From Nocardia cyriacigeorgica NBRC 100375 (GTDB lineage Bacteria; Actinomycetota; Actinomycetes; Mycobacteriales; Mycobacteriaceae): a stretch of 52,588 nt of DNA. The translations under genes and the position numbers were made by a program. The notes below the pieces were generated by a model. It worked only from the letters and a program-made list of their open reading frames with translations, did no database searches and was not told the DNA's origin. The stretch spans positions 1 to 52,588 of the forward strand of contig NZ_BAFY01000170.1 of NCBI RefSeq assembly GCF_000308555.1, in the 5' to 3' direction. Positions 35,887 through 43,970 of this stretch are shown here, piece by piece (within the stretch, counting starts at the first letter, position 1; every line of letters begins with the position of its first letter).

Positions 35887-37146
35887 ATGACCGCGTTATC
35901 GCCCATCCTCAAACAAGCCACTCCGGTGACCGTCGACCACGGCACGGGCTGCTACCTCTACGACACCGACGGCCGCCGCTATCTGGATTTCACCGCGGGC
36001 ATCGGCGTCACCAGCACCGGTCACTGCCACCCTCATGTGGTCGCGGCTGCGCAGGACCAGGTCGCGCGGCTCATCCACGGCCAGTACACGACCGTCATGC
36101 ACCGTCCCTTGCTCGAACTCACCGAGCGGCTGGGTGCGGTGTTGCCCGAAGGGCTGGATTCGCTGTTCTTCGCCAACTCGGGCAGCGAGGCGATCGAGGC
36201 GGCGCTGCGGCTGGCGCGGCAGGCGACCGGGCGGCCCAATGTCATCGTCTTCCACGGCGGTTTCCACGGCCGCACCGTCGCCGCCGCCTCCATGACCACC
36301 TCGGGCACCCGGTTCTCCGCGGGCTTCAGCCCGTTGATGGCGGGCGTGCACGTGGCGCCGTTCCCCACGGCCTACCGCTACGGCTGGACCGAGGAGGAGG
36401 CCACGGCTTTCGCGCTGCGGGAACTCGACTACCTGTTCGCGACGCTCAGCGCGCCGGAGGAGACCGCGGCCTTCATCGTCGAACCGGTGCTCGGCGAGGG
36501 CGGCTACGTTCCCGGCAACCGCACGTTCTTCCGTGGCCTGCGCGAGCGCGCCGACCGTCACGGCATCATTCTGGTGCTCGACGAGATCCAGACCGGGTTC
36601 GGCCGGACCGGAAAGTTCTTCGGCCACCAGCATTTCGACGTCGCCCCCGATGTGATCACCATCGCCAAGGGCTTGGCCAGCGGGTTCCCGCTGTCGGGGA
36701 TCGCCGCCTCGCACGAACTGATGGCCAAGGCCTGGCCCGGGTCGCAGGGCGGGACCTACGGCGGCAACGCGGTGGCCTGCGCCGCCGCCATCGCCACGCT
36801 GGAGGTCATCGAATCGGAGGGCCTGGTGCACAACGCCGCCGAACGCGGCGCCCAACTGCTGGCCGGGATGCGCGAGCTGGAGAGCAAGGTGATCGGCGAT
36901 GTGCGCGGGCTCGGCCTGCTCGTCGGCGCGGAATTCGTCACGGCAGCAGGCGAACCCGACCGCGAGACGGCCACCAGGGCACAGCAGCTCGCGGTGCGAC
37001 AGGGTCTGCTGTTGCTCACCTGCGGTGCGCACATGAATGTGGTGCGGATGATTCCACCGCTGGTGGTGAGCCGGGAACAGATCGACGACGCCCTCGAGAT
37101 CTGGGCGCGGGTGCTGGCCGAACTTCCCGCCGCCGCCCAGCCCTAG
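35887..37146 (+). CDS. Class III PLP aminotransferase (4-aminobutyrate/omega-amino acid type)
   Basis: This 419-residue enzyme has G-S-E-A-I-E-A-A-L-R near residue 99, H-G-G-F-H-G-R-T near 119 and the PLP Asp in L-D-E-I-Q-T-G-F-G-R-T-G. The Schiff-base Lys is in T-I-A-K-G-L-A-S-G near residue 260. It should transfer the amino group of a terminal amine to an oxoacid, giving a semialdehyde for the divergent ALDH. It is followed by a DUF3830 gene after 30 bases. The exact substrate is not deducible. Confidence 0.92.
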   Translation: MTALSPILKQATPVTVDHGTGCYLYDTDGRRYLDFTAGIGVTSTGHCHPHVVAAAQDQVARLIHGQYTTVMHRPLLELTERLGAVLPEGLDSLFFANSGSEAIEAALRLARQATGRPNVIVFHGGFHGRTVAAASMTTSGTRFSAGFSPLMAGVHVAPFPTAYRYGWTEEEATAFALRELDYLFATLSAPEETAAFIVEPVLGEGGYVPGNRTFFRGLRERADRHGIILVLDEIQTGFGRTGKFFGHQHFDVAPDVITIAKGLASGFPLSGIAASHELMAKAWPGSQGGTYGGNAVACAAAIATLEVIESEGLVHNAAERGAQLLAGMRELESKVIGDVRGLGLLVGAEFVTAAGEPDRETATRAQQLAVRQGLLLLTCGAHMNVVRMIPPLVVSREQIDDALEIWARVLAELPAAAQP

Positions 37147-37176
37147 CCCGTGCCGCGCGATCAGAGAGCAGACGTC

Positions 37177-37671
37177 ATGGACCGCTACATCACCATCACC
37201 CTCACCAAGGCCGGTGTCGGCTGCCGAGCCCGGCTGCTCGACGCCGAGGCTCCGCTGACCTGCGCGGCGGTCTGGGATGCGTTGCCACAGGCCGGCGACG
37301 CGTATCACGCGAAATACGCCCGCAACGAGGTCTACACCCTGGTCCCGCGGATCACCGCGGCACCGCATCGCGAGAACCCCACCGTCACCCCCATTCCCGG
37401 CGACGTCTGCCTGTTCGACTTCGAGCCCTGGGAGATCGGCAACCCCGCCTACGGCTACGAATCCGACTCCACCGCCCACCACAACCAGGGCGCCACCGAT
37501 CTGGCGATCTTCTACGGCCGCAACAATCTGCTGATCAACGGCGACCTCGGCTGGGTCCCCGGCAATGTCTTCGCCACCATCGAGGACGGGCTCGCCGAGA
37601 TCGCCGCCGCCTGCAACGATCTATGGCGCTATGGCGTCGAGGGGGAAACGCTCGCGTTCGCGAGGGCGTAG
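37177..37671 (+). CDS. DUF3830 family protein (cyclophilin-like fold)
   Basis: This 164-residue protein carries family blocks C-A-A-V-W-D-A-L-P, H-A-K-Y-A-R-N-E-V-Y, P-G-D-V-C-L-F-D-F and F-Y-G-R-N-N-L-L-I-N. DUF3830 proteins have a cyclophilin/TM1367-like beta-barrel; the function is unknown, but from memory they recur beside amidases, racemases and hydantoin-type catabolic genes, as here. The ATG at 37177 follows an AGAGAGCAG site. It ends 46 bases before the convergent amidase. Confidence 0.85.
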   Translation: MDRYITITLTKAGVGCRARLLDAEAPLTCAAVWDALPQAGDAYHAKYARNEVYTLVPRITAAPHRENPTVTPIPGDVCLFDFEPWEIGNPAYGYESDSTAHHNQGATDLAIFYGRNNLLINGDLGWVPGNVFATIEDGLAEIAAACNDLWRYGVEGETLAFARA

Positions 37672-37717
37672 CGCGGCAACGGTTCGCGGCGCGGACTCGG
37701 GCCCCTGCGGCGGACGC

Positions 37718-39118
37718 TCAAGACCCGAGCACGTACTCCGCGTAGCGGGCGACGGCGAGCACGAGGTCATCGGAATGACGTGGGCCGACGATCTGCAACC
37801 CGACGGGCAACCCGTCGGCGGTGGTTCCCACCGGGATACTGATGGCGGGCTGCTGGCTGAGGTTGAACGGGTAGGTGAACGGCGTCCACTGTGGCCAGCC
37901 GGTCAACCCGCTCCCGGGTGGGACGTCGTGGCCCGCGGGGAAGGCGGTGATCGGCATGGTCGGCGTGATCAGCACGTCGTAGGCGGTGTGGAACAACCCC
38001 ATCGCGATGCCGACGGACGCGGCGACCTCACGCGCGGCGAGATACTCCACCCCACTCACCGTTTCGCCGCGCTCCCACACCTGCCGCAAACCGGGGTCGA
38101 CCTGCTCCCGCGCATCCGGCGGGAACGATGCGAGCATGGCCGCCGCGCCCACCGCCCACAGCACCTCGAACGCCACGCGCGGATCGTCGAAGCCGGGATC
38201 GGCAGGCACGACCCGCAATTCGGCCTCGCCGAGGCGCGATACCGCGCGTTCCACAATCGCCGCGACCTCCGGGTCGACATCGGCGAACCCGAGCGTCGGC
38301 GACCACGCCACGGTGATACCACGCACGTCGCGCTGCACCTGGCTACGGAAGGTGGTCAGGGTCGGGGCCAGTGCGGTGGGGTCGCGAGGGTCGGGCAGCG
38401 ACAGGATGTCCATCAGCAGCGCGGCGTCTTCCACGGTGCGCGCCATCGGCCCGGCATGGGCCAGCGGCCCGAACGGGCTGGCCGGGTAGAGCGGAATGCG
38501 CCCGTGGGTCGGCTTGAATCCGACGATCCCGCAGAACGAGGCGGGAATCCGCACGCTGCCACCGCCGTCGGTGCCCACCGAGACCGGGCCGAGTCCGGCG
38601 GCGACCGCGGCCGCGCTGCCGCCGGAGGAGCCGCCCGCGGTGAGCGCGGGGTCGACCGGATTGCGGGTGACGCCGGTGAGCGGGCTGTCGGTCACCGCCT
38701 TCCACGCGATCTCCGGCGTGGTGGTCTTGCCCAGCAGCACCATCCCGTCCTCGCGCAGCCGCGCGGCCACCGGGCTGTCCACCGGCCACGGACCGGCCGC
38801 ATCGATGCAGGTGGAACCGCGCCGGGTGGGCCAGCCCTCGGTGAGGAACACATCTTTGATGGAGATCGGCACGCCGTCGAGCAGCCCGCGCGCATGCCCG
38901 GCCTGCCAGCGACCTTCTGATTCCTTGGCCTGCACCAGCGCGCGATCCGGATCGACCAGGCAGTAGGCGTTGAGTGCGCCGTCGCGTTCGGCGATCGCGG
39001 CCAGGATCGCCTCGGTGGCCTCGACCGGTGACAGCGCGCCCGCGGTGTAGGCGGACACCAGTTCCACCGCCGTCATCGCGGCGGGATCGGTGGGACGGTT
39101 GATATCGGGGTAGCTCAT
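37718..39118 (-). CDS. Amidase (amidase-signature family)
   Basis: This 466-residue Ser-Ser-Lys hydrolase has Lys88 in I-S-I-K-D-V-F and the Gly/Ser loop G-G-S-S-G-G-S at 162-168. The nucleophile Ser188 is in G-T-D-G-G-G-S-V-R. It hydrolyses an amide to acid plus ammonia or amine; family substrates vary widely. The ATG at 39118 has GGAGGG eight bases upstream. It follows the D-2-hydroxyacid dehydrogenase gene by 14 bases, so both form one minus-strand unit driven from the promoter near 40100. Confidence 0.92.
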   Translation of the reverse strand: MSYPDINRPTDPAAMTAVELVSAYTAGALSPVEATEAILAAIAERDGALNAYCLVDPDRALVQAKESEGRWQAGHARGLLDGVPISIKDVFLTEGWPTRRGSTCIDAAGPWPVDSPVAARLREDGMVLLGKTTTPEIAWKAVTDSPLTGVTRNPVDPALTAGGSSGGSAAAVAAGLGPVSVGTDGGGSVRIPASFCGIVGFKPTHGRIPLYPASPFGPLAHAGPMARTVEDAALLMDILSLPDPRDPTALAPTLTTFRSQVQRDVRGITVAWSPTLGFADVDPEVAAIVERAVSRLGEAELRVVPADPGFDDPRVAFEVLWAVGAAAMLASFPPDAREQVDPGLRQVWERGETVSGVEYLAAREVAASVGIAMGLFHTAYDVLITPTMPITAFPAGHDVPPGSGLTGWPQWTPFTYPFNLSQQPAISIPVGTTADGLPVGLQIVGPRHSDDLVLAVARYAEYVLGS

Positions 39119-39132
39119 GGCTTGGCCCTCCT

Positions 39133-40098
39133 TCAGCCGGGCACGTACCCCAGCGTCTTGTCGACCACGTTGTGCAGCGGACGGCCATCCATCCACCGAT
39201 CGAAATTCGCGGTGAACGCCCGGACGACCTCGGTACGCCACCCGATGACGTCGCCCGAATTGTGCGGGGTGATCTGCACATTCGGCATATCCCACAGCGG
39301 ATGTCCCGGCGGCAGCGGCTCCGGATCCACCACATCCAGCGCCGCCCCGGCGATCGTCCCGTCACCGAGGGCGGCGACCAGATCGTCGGTAACCACTAGT
39401 TCCCCGCGCCCGACATTGACAAACCTGGCATGCGGTTTCATCGCGGCGAAGGCCCTGGCGTCGAACATCTTCCTGGTCTGCTCGGTCAGCGGCGCGATCG
39501 CGACGACGTAGTCGGCCCACGGCAGTTCCGCGTGCAGGTCCACTCCGACGCTGCCGAAATCCGGGTCGTCACCGCGAGCTCGCCTGCCGACCCCGCGCAC
39601 GCGCATCCCCACCGCACGCAGCATCCGCGCGATGGTGCGCCCGATGGCGCCGGTGCCGACGATCAGCACGGTGGCGCCCGCGACTCGCTCGGACTCGCGG
39701 TGCCGCCAGTCGTGGCGTTGTTGCAGCCGGACCGATTCGGGCAGGTCTTTGGCGAAGGCGAGGATTTGGCCGAGCACGTATTCGGCGATGGCCGCATCGA
39801 AAACGCCGCGGGTATTGGTGACCACGACCTCGCTCGCTCTCAACTCGGGGAACATCACCGGGTCCACGCCGGTGGCGCCCATATGCAGCCAGCGCAGCCG
39901 GTCGGCCGCGTGCCAGGCGCCGGGCACCGCCCGGGTCAGGAAGTCGTAGACGAACAGCGCCTCTGCCCCGCGCAGTGCCTCGGCCAGCCCGGATGCCTCC
40001 GTGTAGCGCACTGTGGCCCGGGCGCTGACCCCGGCCATCAATTCCGAGTCGGGCACACTGTCACTGTGCAAGACGGCGACAATAGGGCCCTCTTTCAC
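39133..40098 (-). CDS. D-2-hydroxyacid dehydrogenase (NAD-binding)
   Basis: This 321-residue enzyme has the nucleotide motif V-G-T-G-A-I-G near residue 145. The catalytic Arg is in N-V-G-R-G-E-L, the Glu in D-P-E-P-L-P-P-G-H-P-L-W and the His in T-P-H-N-S-G. It interconverts a 2-oxoacid and a D-2-hydroxyacid. It begins at GTG 40098, which coincides with the start point predicted from TTGACA-N17-TACGGT on the minus strand (40133-40105), so the mRNA is probably leaderless. Confidence 0.92.
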   Translation of the reverse strand: MKEGPIVAVLHSDSVPDSELMAGVSARATVRYTEASGLAEALRGAEALFVYDFLTRAVPGAWHAADRLRWLHMGATGVDPVMFPELRASEVVVTNTRGVFDAAIAEYVLGQILAFAKDLPESVRLQQRHDWRHRESERVAGATVLIVGTGAIGRTIARMLRAVGMRVRGVGRRARGDDPDFGSVGVDLHAELPWADYVVAIAPLTEQTRKMFDARAFAAMKPHARFVNVGRGELVVTDDLVAALGDGTIAGAALDVVDPEPLPPGHPLWDMPNVQITPHNSGDVIGWRTEVVRAFTANFDRWMDGRPLHNVVDKTLGYVPG

Positions 40099-40099
40099 A

Positions 40100-40137
40100 T
40101 TGACACCGTACGATCACATCGTATGATTGTCAACAAT
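40100..40137. promoter_or_regulatory. Overlapping divergent promoters with GntR-type operator copy 2
   Basis: Plus strand: TTGACA (40100-40105), 16-base spacer, TATGAT (40122-40127), driving the racemase-GntR genes. Minus strand: TTGACA (40133-40128), 17-base spacer, TACGGT (40110-40105), driving dehydrogenase and amidase. The palindrome ATTGT-CA-ACAAT (40126-40137) covers the plus -10 and the minus -35. A second palindrome, TACGAT-N3-ATCGTA, lies at 40109-40123. Confidence 0.75.
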
Positions 40138-40184
40138 CCGATCGGGTTCGGAGGTCTACCCAGCTGAGCGCGAGAGGGGCCGCA

Positions 40185-40925
40185 GTGGACATCGGTTTCC
40201 CCGATATCGAAGGCCCGGTCGCACAACGGGGAATCGGCATTATCGCACCGTTCGACCTCGCGCTCGAACGCGAACTGTGGCGCTGGGCCCCGCTCGAGGT
40301 GAGCCTGCACCTGGCCCGCACACCCTACGAGCCGGTCCCGGTATCGCTGGCCATGGCCGAATTGGTCTCCAACCCGGCACATTTGACCGCCGCCACCCGC
40401 GATGTGCTGCACGTGGAGCCCGAAGTCGTTGCCTACCTGTGCACTTCGGGCAGCTTCATCAAGGGCCTGGCGCACGAGCGGATGCTGCGCGAGATCATCT
40501 GCCGCGCCGGCGCGCAGGATGCGGTCACCACCTCGGGTGCGCTGATGGAGGCGATCCGGCATCTCGGTGTCTCGCGCATCTCGGTCATCACCCCCTACGA
40601 CGAGGTACTGACCGGCAAACTGCACGAATTCCTCGGCGAAGCCGGATGCACGGTGGCGCGTTCGGATCACCTCGGACTCGGCGGCGGCATCTGGAAGGTC
40701 AACTACCGCACCATCGCCGAGCGCATCTTCGGCGCCGATCATCCCGAGGCCGAGGCGATCTTCGTCAGCTGTACCAACCTGCCGACCTACGACATCATCG
40801 AGCCACTCGAAATGGCGCTCGGCAAACCGGTGTTGACCGCGAATCAACTCACCATGTGGGCCTGCCTCGGCCGGATGAAGCTGCCGATGATGGGCCCGGG
40901 AAAGTGGTTGCTCGATGTGTTCTGA
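40185..40925 (+). CDS. Asp/Glu racemase superfamily enzyme (maleate isomerase/decarboxylase type), two-Cys form
   Basis: This 246-residue protein has duplicated Rossmann-like halves. Both catalytic cysteines are present: C86 in L-C-T-S-G-S and C196 in V-S-C-T-N-L-P. That fits a racemase or maleate cis-trans isomerase using two thiols. The end block G-K-P-V-L-T-A-N-Q is shared with the next gene. The GTG start has GAGAGGGG upstream. It is the first gene of a three-gene unit with a paralog and the GntR regulator. Confidence 0.85.
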   Translation: MDIGFPDIEGPVAQRGIGIIAPFDLALERELWRWAPLEVSLHLARTPYEPVPVSLAMAELVSNPAHLTAATRDVLHVEPEVVAYLCTSGSFIKGLAHERMLREIICRAGAQDAVTTSGALMEAIRHLGVSRISVITPYDEVLTGKLHEFLGEAGCTVARSDHLGLGGGIWKVNYRTIAERIFGADHPEAEAIFVSCTNLPTYDIIEPLEMALGKPVLTANQLTMWACLGRMKLPMMGPGKWLLDVF

Positions 40926-40955
40926 GATCGATCTCCGGCCGGAAAGAGGTGGCGG

Positions 40956-41708
40956 ATGCGAACGTCGACCGTAGGTTTCATCTACCCCGACCACGCCGCC
41001 GAGGACGATTACGTCCTGGCCGCCCGCGCGCTGGGCGTGCGGCTCGAGGTCGCCCACATCTACGGCACCGACCTGCATGCGGTGCCGGAACTACTGGATC
41101 TGGGCAGTGCGGACAAGCTGCGCCACGGTGCCCGGCTGCTGGCCTGGCACCGGCCGGCCGCGCTGGTATGGGCGTGCACCTCGGGCAGTTTCGTGTTCGG
41201 GCCACAGGGCGCCCGCGAACAGGTACGGCAGTTGGCGGCGTATGCGGGGGTGCCGGCCTCCAGCACCAGCATCGCGTTCGTCGAGGCGGCGCGAGCGCTC
41301 GGAGTGCGCACGGTCGCGGTGGCCGCCAGCTATCCGGACGAGATAGCGCGGCTGTTCATGGAGTTCCTCGCCGACGCGGGCATCACCGTGGCGGCGATGG
41401 CGAGCGCGGGGATCGGCACCGCCGCCGAAGTCGGCACCCTGACCGCCGGCCAGGTCCTGGACCTGGCGGTGAGCAACGATCACCCCGAGGCGCAAGCACT
41501 GCTGATCCCCGATACCGCTCTGCACACCCTCGGCGTGCTCCCCGAGCTGGAAGCGGCGCTGGGCAAACCGGTGCTCACCGCGAATCAGGTCACGGTCTGG
41601 GAGGGGCTGCGATTGAGCGGCGGACTGCGCAGCAGCACCGAATTCGGCGCACTGTTCACCGGCACGCCCCGGACGGATACCGAAAGGTCTCGTTATGCCC
41701 GTCATTGA
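40956..41708 (+). CDS. Asp/Glu racemase superfamily paralog lacking the second catalytic Cys
   Basis: This 250-residue protein aligns with the previous one along its length. C74 lies in W-A-C-T-S-G-S. At the position of the second Cys it has Asp (D186, I-P-D-T-A-L-H). So it cannot use two-thiol racemisation; it may be a one-Cys decarboxylase or isomerase, or a non-catalytic partner. The ATG at 40956 follows a GAAAGAGG site. Its last 14 bases overlap the GntR gene. Confidence 0.83.
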   Translation: MRTSTVGFIYPDHAAEDDYVLAARALGVRLEVAHIYGTDLHAVPELLDLGSADKLRHGARLLAWHRPAALVWACTSGSFVFGPQGAREQVRQLAAYAGVPASSTSIAFVEAARALGVRTVAVAASYPDEIARLFMEFLADAGITVAAMASAGIGTAAEVGTLTAGQVLDLAVSNDHPEAQALLIPDTALHTLGVLPELEAALGKPVLTANQVTVWEGLRLSGGLRSSTEFGALFTGTPRTDTERSRYARH

Positions 41709-42360
41709 TTTCGAGCCGGTGAACCGGCAGTCGACCGCCGAGATGATCGCCGACCGGTTGCGTGAGGCGATCATGCGTGGCGGGCTGGCGCCGGGCGATC
41801 AGCTCGGTGAGTCCGAGCTGGCCGCCCGCTTCGGGGTATCGCGCGGGCCGGTGCGCGAGGCCATGCAGCGGCTGGTGTCGGAGGGCCTGGCCACCAGCAT
41901 CCGCAATCGCGGCATCTTCGTCGTCGACCTCACCCTCGACGATCTGGTCGACATCTACCGCGCGCGGTCCGCCCTCGAAGGCGGCGCGCTCACGCTGATC
42001 CTCGACGGCCGCCGCGAGATCGCCTATCAGGCCTTGGAACCCAGCGTCACCGCCATGCTCGCGCACGCCGAACAGGGCGAGGCGACCGCCGTCTCCGATG
42101 CCGACCAGGCTTTCCACGAAGCCCTCGTCGAGAGTTCGGGCAGCCCGCGCCTGGTGCGCGCCGCCCGCACCCTGCTCATCGAGACCCGGATGTGTCTGGG
42201 TGCGCTCCAAACCACCTACCCCGACCTGCGCGAACAGGCGCGCGAGCACATCGAGCTCCGCGAAGCCATCAAGTCGGCGCCCGCCACCACAGCCCATGCC
42301 CTGCTCGCCGAGCATATGGACGACGCGGTCCGCAGATTGCGGGATCGCTACGCGGAGTGA
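41695..42360 (+). CDS. GntR/FadR-subfamily (FCD) transcriptional regulator
   Basis: This 221-residue regulator has a winged helix (I-M-R-G-G-L-A-P-G-D-Q-L-G-E-S-E-L and R-F-G-V-S-R-G-P-V-R-E-A-M) in residues 10-75. The all-helical FCD domain shows its metal ligands in D-Q-A-F-H, E-H-I and A-E-H. It overlaps the racemase paralog by 14 bases. Two copies of a GntR-type palindrome in the divergent promoter regions at 35813 and 40126 are its probable targets, giving control of all four arms of the island. The effector is unknown. Confidence 0.92.
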   Translation: MPVIDFEPVNRQSTAEMIADRLREAIMRGGLAPGDQLGESELAARFGVSRGPVREAMQRLVSEGLATSIRNRGIFVVDLTLDDLVDIYRARSALEGGALTLILDGRREIAYQALEPSVTAMLAHAEQGEATAVSDADQAFHEALVESSGSPRLVRAARTLLIETRMCLGALQTTYPDLREQAREHIELREAIKSAPATTAHALLAEHMDDAVRRLRDRYAE

Positions 42361-42373
42361 GACACCGCCATCG

Positions 42374-43234
42374 CTAGCAGTCCGGGAAGTAGCGCTCGAA
42401 GCGGGACGGCACACCGTCGGCGACCGCCTGCGACCAGCAGATCTCATGGGGGAAGGCGACGTAGGTGGTCCAGGTAGTCCCGTCGTGGCGCACCAGGCGT
42501 TGGCTGTCGCCAGGGGTATCCCACACGATGATCGCCCACTGGCCGTCGCAGTCGCTCACTGTCGCGGACGCGTTCGCCAAATCGGGTCCGACGCCGAGAT
42601 CGCGCTCGATGGTGTCGGCGGCGCACGGCGGTGATAGGCCGGGATCTTCGAAACGCAGTGTCCCGACCACGGTTTCACCGGCGCGAGTGATGAACAGGCT
42701 GTGCATGCCCTCCGGCACCGGCGTGGTGCCGGGCGGTGGGTCCATGCCGAAGTAGTAGCAGCCGACCGGAACCTCGAAGCTGATCACGCCGCTGGCGTCG
42801 GTGATACCGTCGCGCCGCAGCACTTCGGTGGTGGTGCCGACGGGGATATCGCGGGTGGCCGGATCGCAGGGCTGGACCAGGCGCACGTTGACCGGCACAC
42901 CGGGCACCCCGACACCGGAAAGGGTCTGGGTGCGGATGACAGCGGTGCCGGCGGCCTGGGCCGGCGGCGGAGCCGGTTGCGCCGGCGTGCCCGGCGGCTG
43001 TTGTGGCCGTGCGGGTTCCGGTGCGCTGTTGATCGGCGGAATACGCAGGGGCGCGGGTGAGGCGACGGCGGGGCTGCGCTCGGTGCCGTCGCGCACGGTC
43101 ACCGAGGCGCCGGGGTGCGCGGTTACGGGAGCGACAGCGGTGGCAGGCCTGGTCGTGCCGCCGTCATCGCCGCAGGCGGTCAGCAACGCCGCCGCGGCGG
43201 CGAGGCCGAATACCGTGTGCGTGATCCTGCGCAT
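42374..43234 (-). CDS. Secreted lipoprotein, hypothetical
   Basis: This 286-residue protein has a lipoprotein signal peptide (M-R-R-I-T-H then a hydrophobic run) ending in the lipobox L-L-T-A-C with Cys21. A Pro/Ala-rich linker of about 80 residues follows. Next comes a beta-rich domain with V-P-G-V-P-V-N-V-R-L that looks like a carboxypeptidase-regulatory or SpaA-like Ig fold, then a C-terminal region with paired cysteines. It should be anchored outside the cell membrane. No family recognised. It converges on the GntR gene. Confidence 0.8.
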   Translation of the reverse strand: MRRITHTVFGLAAAAALLTACGDDGGTTRPATAVAPVTAHPGASVTVRDGTERSPAVASPAPLRIPPINSAPEPARPQQPPGTPAQPAPPPAQAAGTAVIRTQTLSGVGVPGVPVNVRLVQPCDPATRDIPVGTTTEVLRRDGITDASGVISFEVPVGCYYFGMDPPPGTTPVPEGMHSLFITRAGETVVGTLRFEDPGLSPPCAADTIERDLGVGPDLANASATVSDCDGQWAIIVWDTPGDSQRLVRHDGTTWTTYVAFPHEICWSQAVADGVPSRFERYFPDC

Positions 43235-43428
43235 GGTCACCGCCTGTGGTCGACCGGTTGTTATCCCGCCTATCGCGGGCCCGTCGCCGGGAGTTACCGC
43301 CTCGCGGGTAGGTCACCGAGCGGCGTCCACGATCGCTCCATCATCCCGCCGGGCAGAGTCGCTGCACAACAGTGGATCCCGAACTCGGCACCGCTGACTC
43401 GCCAGGAGCACGGAGACGGTACCGCCGA

Positions 43429-43830
43429 TCACGCGGGCGCGGGCACCGGTTGGGCTCGGCGCTCGACCGCTGCCGCCAACGCGAAGAACACCGGCGGCAG
43501 CACGAGCTCGATGACGGTGAGCACGATCTGGAACCAGTGCGGCCACCCGTGCACCGCCAGCGAGATCAACCGCCCCACCGCGCCGAGGGCGAAGATCCCG
43601 GCCAGCCAGCGCACCGCCCACAGGTTGATCGGCGATTGACGCACCGCCCAGATCCAGGCCAGCCCGTAGCCGACGAAGATCGCGCCGAAGAACCGGGTCT
43701 GACTGTCGGCGGTCACGCCGTTCCATTCCATATCGGGCACCGAATCCTTGCCGAGGCCCAGGTGATAGCAGCCGATGGCGACACAGGCGACGCCCATCGT
43801 CCAGGTCAGCCAGGTGAGTGCGCGAGTCAT
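43429..43830 (-). CDS. DUF4345 family membrane protein
   Basis: This 133-residue protein has four membrane segments and the DUF4345 pattern: W-T-M-G-V-A-C-V-A-I-G near the start, R-F-F-G-A-I-F-V-G-Y-G in the middle, and R-W-L-A-G-I-F-A-L-G-A-V-G-R. Function unknown. The ATG at 43830 has GGAGGG five bases upstream; the longer frame to 43950 runs through the operator region and is rejected. It is divergent from the TetR gene and probably its target. Confidence 0.87.
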   Translation of the reverse strand: MTRALTWLTWTMGVACVAIGCYHLGLGKDSVPDMEWNGVTADSQTRFFGAIFVGYGLAWIWAVRQSPINLWAVRWLAGIFALGAVGRLISLAVHGWPHWFQIVLTVIELVLPPVFFALAAAVERRAQPVPAPA

Positions 43831-43903
43831 GGGGACCCTCCGATCAGCATGCCGTCGCCGGCGCGAATTCGGTTGCCGCGCCACGTGCTTTTCCACCCGG
43901 CGC

Positions 43904-43958
43904 CGTAGTAGACGTACGTCTACTACGACCATACGATCGTTGGTAGACACGCGTCAAC
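43904..43958. promoter_or_regulatory. Two TetR-type operators
   Basis: A 24-base perfect palindrome (43904-43927) is centred on GTAGAC-GTAC-GTCTAC. A second site at 43943-43958 reads GTAGAC-ACGC-GTCAAC, with one mismatch. Their starts are 35 bases apart. Both lie between the DUF4345 gene and the TetR gene. Confidence 0.85.
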
Positions 43959-43970
43959 TAAGCTGTGTGG

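Noticed and set aside
35457..37745. Plus-strand frame of 762 codons across the aminotransferase
   Set aside because: It is an alternate-frame shadow of the aminotransferase and DUF3830 genes, rich in Arg/Gly/His.
40127..41722. Plus-strand frame of 531 codons across both racemase-family genes
   Set aside because: It is an alternate frame of the two paralogs, whose own frames show family motifs.
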